64,000 nucleotides of DNA from Pycnococcus provasolii (taxonomy: Eukaryota > Chlorophyta > Pseudoscourfieldiophyceae > Pseudoscourfieldiales > Pycnococcaceae). The stretch is from contig OW568880.1 of the NCBI GenBank assembly GCA_938743325.2, forward strand, positions 434,001-498,000, given 5' to 3'. Each line of letters starts with the position of its first letter. The stretch's first letter is position 1. The translations under genes were made by a program, and so were the position numbers. The notes beneath the pieces are model-generated. The model did not search any database, was not told the origin of the DNA, and saw only the letters and a list, made by a program, of their open reading frames with translations. Shown in pieces: positions 37,964 through 45,290 of this stretch.

Positions 37964-39445
37964 TCACTTCTCATCTTTCTCCCATACGGGCTTGCCAATG
38001 ACTTTCCCGGGGAGCCTCTTTGATGTGCCAAACACATCGCGCAGTCCAGGAACGTCGAGCTCGTCCTCCTCGCGCTTGGCATACGCCTCACAGAGTGGAC
38101 GCAGCACCTCAGATATCTCCTGGTACAAAGGCTGCGCAACTTTCGTGCTGTGCCACGTCAGGCGCTTGAAGCGCTTGTTCTCAAGCTGCTCTAACGCCAC
38201 CTCGCACTCCTCGAACGAGTCGCAGCTGATGCCGTGCGCCTGAGCTGCCATCACCACCTCCTCCTCGAATTCGCTCTCCCACACATTCTCTTTCGACCAC
38301 CACCCAACCTGGTCGCCTTCTCCAAAGTCCGCCGCGGCTTCCGCCGGAAGTTCAATCTTCTCGATGCGCTTCATGAGCTCGACGAATTTCGCGTGCGACT
38401 TGGACGACGGCCAGAGGTCGTACTCGTTGTCCCGGTGCAGCCAAAAGAAGTATCCCCACCGGAACTCGAAGAAGAGACGATCCGCGAGCGTCTTGCCACG
38501 CTTCAGCACGTCGTGAGCTCGCAGGAACCCGCCGATAGAGCGGTAGATGTCGTTGCGGAAGCTCGTGAGGCGGTAGTCCTTCGGCAGGTTTGACGGCGAG
38601 TCACGCAAGTACTCGTCGTCGCGGTTGAAGGCCCACCCGCGGCCTTCCATGTAACCCCAGAAGGCTGACTTGGAGTACGCCTCCTTGTCAACCTTGTGCA
38701 CGCGTTCGAGCGTGACTTCGACGTCGTCGTACCCGCTGAGCTCGAGCGCGGCGAGCGTGTGGTGGTGGTCGACGGTGTACCACTTCTTTCCTCTCTGCAC
38801 GCAAGGAACGGGCTTGCGGTCCATGTACGCCTGTGCAGCCTCCCTGGTGGGAAAGTTGAGCAGCTTGTAGAACGCCCAGTCGTACCCGAGAGCGCTCTGG
38901 CTTGGCCGAAGTCTTGCCTTCGCCTCGTGCCACGGCAGGCGTAGCACCTCGAAGTCCTCGCTCGTCTCCGTGTCGGACGCTCGGTCGACACCCTTGGTGG
39001 TTCCGTTCGCGTTGCCATTCTCGTCGTAGTCGTCGCTGAAGAGTGCGGAGGAGTATGTTTGATTGGAGGAGCGACTTGTTTGGTTTGGCGTTGTAGTTGC
39101 CTGGGTTCTGACGAGTCGCCGCTGACGAGTCGACGAGGAGACCGACAAGGCGTTGGGCATGGGCATGAGCATGGTGGGTGCATGGGTTCGTGCGGCTGAG
39201 GGACAGGTTCTTCCAGGTGCCGGCAACGCCGGTGGCGGCACCTCGCTTACCATTCGCCCACCATTCGCAGAAAATGCTGCCATTGGAGGTGTTGCTTGAC
39301 CACCACGCTGCACAGTTGTATGTCTGTATGCCCCCACACTGCGACCACCAGCACGAGGAGCACCACGAGCATGACACCCACCACCAGGAGCACGATCACC
39401 ACCCCCACCAGGAAACCGCGTGAAGGACGACAACAAGCCGGCCAT
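37964..39445 (-). CDS. ParB-like nuclease-fold protein, organelle-targeted
   Basis: 493 residues from the ATG at 39445; the frame is open beyond it but with no further ATG. Residues 1-130 are Gly/Pro/Ala/Thr-rich and look like a transit peptide plus linker. The ParBc_2 family (putative ParB-like nuclease) is recognisable from EVLRLPWHEAKARLRPSQ, then VPCVQRGKKWYTVDHHHTLAALE (about residues 213-234): the DHHHTLAAL motif is the family hallmark. Further blocks GYMEGRGWAFNRDD, LPKDYRLTSFRNDIYRSIGGFLR and FFEFRWGYFFW also occur in bacterial homologues. The family is thought to bind or hydrolyse nucleotides, but its function is not established. TTACA (TGTAA in sense) lies at 37934-37938, 26 bases past the stop. 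Bacterial origin by transfer is plausible. Confidence 0.85.
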   Translation of the reverse strand: MAGLLSSFTRFPGGGGDRAPGGGCHARGAPRAGGRSVGAYRHTTVQRGGQATPPMAAFSANGGRMVSEVPPPALPAPGRTCPSAARTHAPTMLMPMPNALSVSSSTRQRRLVRTQATTTPNQTSRSSNQTYSSALFSDDYDENGNANGTTKGVDRASDTETSEDFEVLRLPWHEAKARLRPSQSALGYDWAFYKLLNFPTREAAQAYMDRKPVPCVQRGKKWYTVDHHHTLAALELSGYDDVEVTLERVHKVDKEAYSKSAFWGYMEGRGWAFNRDDEYLRDSPSNLPKDYRLTSFRNDIYRSIGGFLRAHDVLKRGKTLADRLFFEFRWGYFFWLHRDNEYDLWPSSKSHAKFVELMKRIEKIELPAEAAADFGEGDQVGWWSKENVWESEFEEEVVMAAQAHGISCDSFEECEVALEQLENKRFKRLTWHSTKVAQPLYQEISEVLRPLCEAYAKREEDELDVPGLRDVFGTSKRLPGKVIGKPVWEKDEK

Positions 39446-40627
39446 AGGAGGACAGTGGCAATGCGACGCGCCGAGAGGAGAGGGGCTGATGTGAAGCGTG
39501 AAGCGTGCTGTGGGGCCCACCCACCCACCCTCCCGCCCAGTAGTACTTACTCTGTGGTCGGTTGCATTCACAAGGGGTATCCCCGACCGCACACACGCTC
39601 GACCCCTGTAGGTGTGGGGCCCACACGATGATTGATCGGGCAAGATTTTGTTGCCTCCTTATTAATAAGGGGGGAATCATGCGATTGGGTGGACCCCCCC
39701 CCCCCCCGGGAAATAGATCCCTAACCGTCGAGCACAGAACAGGGGGCGCGTACAAACAAAAACTTAATAAAAGAGCTTGCTGGTGCAGGAGGGAGGCGAG
39801 TTCTCACAAAGGAGTGAGGAGTAGGCCGAATAGACGGGTAGTTTCCCTGAATTTTTCCCCAAATTTTTCAAGGGAGGGTCGTGTTCTGATCGAGGTGGGG
39901 GTGGTGGACTTGCGTTGTCGTTGTGCGTGTTTTTGTCGCCTCGTTGGCGGTGTGTGGTTTGCGTTTGGGAAAAGAATAAATCTTGCAGGATAGCGACGGA
40001 TAGACTCGACACCAACAAAAAAATCCGCAAGGGTGTTCGGTGTTGTTGCGAGGGCTTCATTTTCACCTCTTCCCATGTTATGGAGACGGGAATATCTAAT
40101 CTGGCTTCGAGTTTCAACAATTCAACGCGTTGGGACTTCGAACATCCGACGCCTCATCACCCAACCTGGAGGCACAACGTGAGCATTCGTGCGAGGGCGG
40201 ATCTCGCACGAATGACGACGTGCCATAGAAGTAGCCCTAAGTTAAAACCCTAACCCTGTTAAGCTAAGGCACCACGGATCAGCGACGTCCGTCCAAGAGA
40301 GGATCCTCCGTCCTCGCCCTTTCCCTTTACCGAATTTTAGCCGTTTCCGCGGGGCACCGAGCTCTCGCACCTGCCGGCGGACAAGCCGTAATTGTTGCAA
40401 TTCGCCAACCGCTCGAGCACCCGGACGCAGGCGTCGTCGCCGGCCGGCCGCCTCGCCGGCTTAAGCAGACTCCAAAGATCTGGCAGCGTTGTATTTATGC
40501 ACAACCCACTTGCACCGGCAGGTGCAGACGGATGAAGAAGATGGATCGTGTGAAATGGCGCGCGAGACTGGACGCCCGCTTGACTTGACCTAAGTAAACT
40601 CTATTACATTGCTATGAATGAGCCTTT
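39446..40627. other. Intergenic region, 1.2 kb
   Basis: The region holds CACCCACCC repeats (39520), a C-run of about 14 (39697-39711) in a GC patch, and the telomere-like element at 40233-40259. Several short frames are open but none has an ATG start or recognisable content. No gene seen. Confidence 0.45.
40233..40259 (-). repeat. Telo-box-like element
   Basis: AGCCCTAAGTTAAAACCCTA then ACCCTG on the + strand. It shares TAGCCCTAAGT and ACCCTAACC with the C-rich array at 42706-42780. The G-rich strand is the reverse strand, sense for the ParB-like gene 790 bases away. Confidence 0.55.
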
Positions 40628-41950
40628 TTATTGCGCGAATGCCGCGCCGACCGCGCCTTGCAGGCAGGGCAGGGCAAGAAACATGAGAGTACCAGGCAGG
40701 AGCATACGAGCCACCGCGCATCCGATACCCGCGTACAGGCCAAGCCAGCCTTGCGCTTTCACGACGTTCTGCGTGGTACTGGCCATCGCCCGCAGCGGTC
40801 CAACGGCAGCCATTTGCTCCGAGTTTGCGAGCACGAGTGCCTTGATCGTGTGCAGCGGATGGCTGATGAGCGCCGCGACGATTCCGGCAGCCGCACCGAG
40901 AGCCCCGGAAGCGGCGAGCACGGCTGGACCTCCTGCGGTGGTGAGCCACGGTGCGGCAAAGTCGCTGAGAAAGTGGTACGTGGCGAAGTGCACCGCCGTT
41001 TGAATCACGTTCGCCGCATTCGCGCAGATGCACATCCACGAGCGGTACGCGCGCTCGACGATCGACGACGAAGAAGTCTGCGCGACGCTCTCGTCGTTCT
41101 CCGCAGATGGCTTTGCCAACACGGCATTCGCCATTGCGCGCGTTTTGCGTACTTCCAGCGGCGTGTTGAGTGCGATGGAGATGCCGGCTGCGGCGATGGT
41201 GCGTGCGAGTATGGGCGTGGTAGCCTGCATGGCCTCGAATGTCGCAAAGTACCCAGCGTTGGCGACGAGTCCCGCGCCCATGCTCCACCCCCACGCGCGC
41301 AGCGACCACTTTCCTGCAGTCACGCTTTCCCCCTTTGAGAGCGTCGAGCTTACCTGCTGTTCCACTTGTTTGTGTTCGAGCGGGTAGCTTGCGAGCGTCG
41401 CCATCATCCCTGCGAACATTCCGCCAATGGCTCTGGTGAGTTTCGTTCCCGAGACGGCGTTTGTGGGTGCGACGGCAATGAGCAGGAAGACGCACGCGAG
41501 TGCGATGGCGAGCGTGGCAAGGATGGGTGCATGTTTTTGCAGTACGACACGAATGTTTGCAAGAATGGATTGTTGTTTTTGTGGAGCGTCTTGTTGTGTT
41601 GCGGGTGTGATGGCGAGCAGGTTGACGAGCGGCTGTTCTTGCGCGGCATAAGTTGGCGCGAGTCGTTCTTTCTTCAATAAAGGCAGTGGCAATGGCGTTG
41701 TTGTGCGCGTGCTGATTTCGTTTCTTCGTCGTCGTTGTTGTCGCGGTGCCCCAAATGTGCGACAACAGTGAGTTGTTTTCTTCCCATTTTCAGAAGCACG
41801 ATTTGAAATTGCTAAAAGCCGACGAACTTGCGAGGAGCGAGAACGCCACTGCAAGAGAGAGGAGGAGCTGGAGGGAGGAAGAGAGAGACACCTAACCCTC
41901 CCTAACCCAGGAGCAGAGAGGGGAGAGGCAGAGGCAGAGAAAGCAGGCAT
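40628..41950 (-). CDS. Degenerate mitochondrial-carrier-family protein A, organelle-targeted
   Basis: 440 residues from the ATG at 41950. The first 110 residues are Ser/Arg-rich and presequence-like. A hydrophobic segment (LATLAIALACVFLLIAVAP) precedes three carrier-type repeats, each with a PxE/PxH signature after a helix: SYPLEHKQVEQQ, NTPLEVRKTRA and SHPLHTIKALVLA, each followed by a second helix (GWSMGAGLVANAGYFATFEAM; GWLGLYAGIGCAVARMLLPG). This is the tripartite layout of the SLC25 family, but the third signature has His where Asp/Glu is usual and the Px[DE]xx[KR] motifs are imperfect. It is paralogous to the gene at 43091, with which it is head-to-head. The substrate is unknown; a plastid or mitochondrial inner membrane site is likely. 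TTACA lies at 40604-40608, past the stop. Confidence 0.8.
   Translation of the reverse strand: MPAFSASASPLSAPGLGRVRCLSLPPSSSSSLLQWRSRSSQVRRLLAISNRASENGKKTTHCCRTFGAPRQQRRRRNEISTRTTTPLPLPLLKKERLAPTYAAQEQPLVNLLAITPATQQDAPQKQQSILANIRVVLQKHAPILATLAIALACVFLLIAVAPTNAVSGTKLTRAIGGMFAGMMATLASYPLEHKQVEQQVSSTLSKGESVTAGKWSLRAWGWSMGAGLVANAGYFATFEAMQATTPILARTIAAAGISIALNTPLEVRKTRAMANAVLAKPSAENDESVAQTSSSSIVERAYRSWMCICANAANVIQTAVHFATYHFLSDFAAPWLTTAGGPAVLAASGALGAAAGIVAALISHPLHTIKALVLANSEQMAAVGPLRAMASTTQNVVKAQGWLGLYAGIGCAVARMLLPGTLMFLALPCLQGAVGAAFAQ
41891..41908 (-). repeat. TTAGGG pair inside the 5' coding region of carrier A
   Basis: CCTAACCCTCCCTAACCC on the + strand; in sense it encodes Gly-Leu-Gly-Arg-Val-Arg near residue 15-20 of carrier A. 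The element lies 42-60 bases after the ATG. Confidence 0.55.
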
Positions 41951-42417
41951 GGTGAGGAAGAATGACGGAGGATGTTTCACACACACACCACCTGGACACC
42001 CCCCTGGAAGACGTATCGTATGTGCCAGGGGGCGGCCGGGGAAGGCCCAAAGGGGGGGGGGGGAACCGGACGCGTTCGGAGCTTTGTGGGCCTCTCAAAT
42101 CCCTTCTGGGAGTCAAATCTTCCGACTTCTGCTACCTATGTAGGAGGCAACAAAAGCGGGGCCGGAACTTCCTCCTATAACTTCCGATTTCCGAGGACGT
42201 TCCCCGACCAAAAGCAGCGACCAAACCTCATGTGGTTTCCATTTTAGTCGGTAGGAAGTAGGAGGAGACTTCCTGGCAGCCTGTTTTTTGCCGTTGACGT
42301 GGCGTATCTCGGAACCCGGAGAGAAGAAGTGCGGTGCAAATCGGCAGATACAACCCCTTCTGCCTTTGAGGTTTCGCTTTCGCTTTCGCTTTCGGTTCCA
42401 AAGGGCAGCAAGGGAAC

Positions 42418-42472
42418 GGGTTAGGGTTAGGGTTCGGGCTTGGGTTAGGGTTCGGGTTCGGGTTCGGGTTCC
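42418..42472 (+). repeat. GGGTTA/GGGTTC telomere-like array
   Basis: About nine units of GGGTTA, GGGTTC and GGGCTT. The G-rich strand is sense for carrier B (start 43091). Confidence 0.8.
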
Positions 42473-42705
42473 CAAAGTTTGGTTGATAGACTACTGTATG
42501 CCCTTTTGCCCAGTTCTGGACAGTGAGTCATGTGAGCAAGGGAAACACGCACGAGCTCAGGGCCACAAGTCACAACAAGCGTGGAAAAGGAGATGCATAT
42601 TTTGTAAATAAAGGTTTAGGCAAATACGAACAAGTCTGTGACACAACAGTCTAAGGTAGTCACGTCGTGGGAAGAACGCGAGCCAACGAACAACTCGCCC
42701 TCTAC

Positions 42706-42780
42706 TAGCCCTAAGTGGTAACCCTAACAAGTAGCCCTATAACCAAAACCCGAAACCCGAAACCCGAAACCCGACCACCC
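42706..42780 (-). repeat. CCCTAA/CCCGAAA telomere-like array, inverted
   Basis: TAGCCCTAAGTGGTAACCCT, then four CCCGAAA units. The G-rich strand is the reverse strand, sense for carrier A. Together with 42418-42472 it forms imperfect inverted arrays 235 bases apart. Confidence 0.75.
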
Positions 42781-43090
42781 CAAACCCGTTTTTGACCAGT
42801 AGGAAGTACCAATAGCGAACGGTGAAGCGAACGGTGGCGAAGCAAAGCAGGGACGGAGAAGAGAGCAGGGACGGTTCCCCGAGAACAGACAAAATCGCAC
42901 GGAGAGTTCGCAGACCCGTTCGACGGGCCGCATAATAAGTTGCTTCTATTTTTCCCTCGTCCTGTTTCCCCGCCCGAGGAATGGCCCGAGGAAAGCCGCG
43001 CCCCCTTTTTTTCCAATTGTTGACGCGCTTCCCCATGTTTAGTTTCAACCCCCTGAGGCCTTTTCATTTCCATTTCCATTTCAAAGAACC

Positions 43091-44683
43091 ATGCGTTCCA
43101 GCAGTGGCATAACTTCCATGAGGTGTCACTTGACGTCGCATCCTCACATGCACGTGAGTAATAATAAGGTTAGGGCTACTTTGGTGCCCTCTACCAGTAG
43201 TGGTGGTGGTGCCTCGCATGTCATTTGTGGGCGTCACAATCTTGAACCTGCGCCATATTCCATGATGGGCGCGCGCTTACACATGCGTGGTACACATGAT
43301 GGTGTCTCAAAGGGACCACCGCCTTTAAGGGCGGTGGACGACTCCATGCAGTCGTCTGCTGCAGCGGCAGCAGCGGCGGCGGCAGCAGCGCGAGATGCTA
43401 CCACAACAGCTGCTGCCATATCATCATCCACCTCAAGGCACTCACAAACATCACGTGATTCTGACGCACAAACATCAACAACGACAACGACAATGCCTCA
43501 AGTCAACCTGCAGCACTTAGCGGCGGGTGGGGCGGCGGCAATCCTTGCCATCTACGCATTCAACGCACAGCAAAATGGAACACCTCCCACGAACATCACG
43601 AACGAGCTCTCTGCCGAACGTGCCAAAATAATAACCAGCCGACTCGCACCTAGGCCATTCGTCACCAACTTGCAGAAGTACGCCATGACGCACGCAAGTG
43701 CACGACGTGCCATGTCCACCACCACCAATAACAGCAAAAAGGATGTCGTCTACGACAAGAGTCGTGCTAGCGCACGCGTAGGTGGAGGGGTCGCTGCCGG
43801 TGTTCTCAGCAGCTGCGTCGCATTCCCGCTCGAGGTTCTTGCTATTGGTGAACAGGTGAAAGCGGCGGAGAGTGAAGAAGAACAGGAAGAAGATGATGAA
43901 GAAAACGCCTCAGTCTCATCCTCCTCCTCGTCCTCCTCAAACACCCCAACGCTGCTGCAGCTGCCAGCGTCTGCATCGTCGTTTGGATGGAGCATGGGAA
44001 GCGCGGTCGTTGGCCAGAGCGCATACTTTGCTACCTACGAGCTGCTCGCCTTTCTAGCTGGCTTTGACCCGCGCGTTACGGGAAATGCGGCTCGTCTGAT
44101 CGCTCACACCACCGTCGCAAGCTCGATGGCGTGGATTGCAAACAGCCCTTTCGAGCTGGGTAAGGTGCGCTCCGTCGCAACAGCCACGGGACGTGAGGCT
44201 GGCACCGATGAAATTGAGCCGCTGGACGTTGCGCTGAATGTTGGCGCGGGCATGACGCTCACCGTGATTGAGTACGTGACATTTTACCTCGTGGCTGCCG
44301 CGATTGTGCAGTCCGCCTTCTCAGACGGCGGAAGCAATGCCGCGTCGTGGCTTGTATCTCCAGGCGCGAGCGCGTCAGCAGGTGCGTCGGCACTTCGCCC
44401 TCTCGCGTCCGGCACGCTCGGTGTGGTAAGCGCGATGCTTGCCGTCGGCATCACGCACCCTCTGCACACAATCAAGGCGCTCGCGATGGCGGAGCGCGAG
44501 GAGGAGAGTGGCGGCGAGGGGCGTGGCGTCGTTCAGATTGTGGAGGACGTCGTCAGCACGTCAGGCGTTGCTGGATTATATGCTGGCCTTGGGTACGCCA
44601 CAGCTCGCACGCTCGTTCCCGCATTCACCTTCTTCGCCCTTCTTCCGGCATGTGAGCGCATTCTCGCGACACTGTCGAAGTAG
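43091..44683 (+). CDS. Degenerate mitochondrial-carrier-family protein B, organelle-targeted
   Basis: 530 residues from the ATG at 43091. A long N-terminus with an Ala run (SSAAAAAAAAAAARD) and basic stretches precedes three carrier-type repeats: AFPLEVLAIGEQV, NSPFELGKVRS and THPLHTIKALAMA. Matches to carrier A are close: GWSMGSAVVGQSAYFATYELL against GWSMGAGLVANAGYFATFEAM, and GLYAGLGYATARTLVP against GLYAGIGCAVARMLLP. An acidic Ser-rich insert (EEEQEEDDEENASVSSSS) separates repeat one's helices. Both paralogues share the odd PLHTIKA third signature, so it predates their duplication. The substrate is unknown. The pair shares a 1.1 kb divergent promoter. Confidence 0.8.
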   Translation: MRSSSGITSMRCHLTSHPHMHVSNNKVRATLVPSTSSGGGASHVICGRHNLEPAPYSMMGARLHMRGTHDGVSKGPPPLRAVDDSMQSSAAAAAAAAAAARDATTTAAAISSSTSRHSQTSRDSDAQTSTTTTTMPQVNLQHLAAGGAAAILAIYAFNAQQNGTPPTNITNELSAERAKIITSRLAPRPFVTNLQKYAMTHASARRAMSTTTNNSKKDVVYDKSRASARVGGGVAAGVLSSCVAFPLEVLAIGEQVKAAESEEEQEEDDEENASVSSSSSSSSNTPTLLQLPASASSFGWSMGSAVVGQSAYFATYELLAFLAGFDPRVTGNAARLIAHTTVASSMAWIANSPFELGKVRSVATATGREAGTDEIEPLDVALNVGAGMTLTVIEYVTFYLVAAAIVQSAFSDGGSNAASWLVSPGASASAGASALRPLASGTLGVVSAMLAVGITHPLHTIKALAMAEREEESGGEGRGVVQIVEDVVSTSGVAGLYAGLGYATARTLVPAFTFFALLPACERILATLSK

Positions 44684-44870
44684 AATCTATGGTAGGCATT
44701 CATTCTTTCCCAGATTTGTTGATTTCTTTTCTCTGCTTTGGGGAATTCTTTTTTATTTCTCCAACAGTAATAATTCTTTGACCACATTCATTTCAACAAC
44801 CAGTGTAGTAGTGTACTGTGTAGTGTCGTTACAAATAAAACAAAGCAACTCAAGCGAACCTCGAGGCGCC

Positions 44871-45110
44871 TCAGCGCACCTCGAGCTCACCAGCTTTCGT
44901 GGTGAGCTCTCGGAGGCGGAAGAGGACGTTCATTTCGGGCAGTTTCTTGTGGAATATGTTGTCGTGCACTCGGTACTTCGCCTCTTCGACGTTGCGTTCG
45001 ATGTGCGTGAGGAAGTTGATGGTTGTTGCAGGCACTATCGGCTCCCACTCAGCAGCAGAAGCCTTACCACCGCGCGAGCGAGCCTCCGCGCTTACCACCT
45101 CGAGCACCAC
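44871..45110 (-). CDS. C-terminal exon or fragment of an unrecognised gene
   Basis: The reverse strand reads EWEPIVPATTINFLTHIERN, then HDNIFHKKLPEMNVLFRLREL, ending in a stop at 44871. It is helical, well mixed and unlike a shadow frame, but there is no ATG: a stop lies just upstream at 45123-45125. A splice acceptor is possible (for instance the AG in GCTGAG near 45051), with 5' exons hidden in the 180 bases before the sirtuin stop or absent. I do not recognise the family. It could be a rare spliced gene in an otherwise intron-poor region, or a pseudogene. Confidence 0.4.
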   Translation of the reverse strand: MVLEVVSAEARSRGGKASAAEWEPIVPATTINFLTHIERNVEEAKYRVHDNIFHKKLPEMNVLFRLRELTTKAGELEVR

Positions 45111-45290
45111 GTAAAGCCTTTTTTAAGCCCACCAGGGGGCGGACATGGTGCACTATGGTGCTACAGACGATGTCGGTGCCATACGTGAGTCAAAAATCAG
45201 TCTGTGGACCATTCAATTACAAGTACTGTACAAAACAAAGTGGTCAACACTATTTACGGAAATCACTATTTATGGAAATCCAATCCAAGT

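Larger units (their letters stand above)
41951..43090. other. Divergent promoter between carrier paralogues, with inverted telomere-like arrays
   Basis: The 1.1 kb region holds a GC patch (42012-42070), TTTCGC repeats (42373-42392), a G-rich array at 42418-42472 and a C-rich array at 42706-42780, which are inverted relative to each other. No gene seen; several frames are open because of the repeats. Confidence 0.55.
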
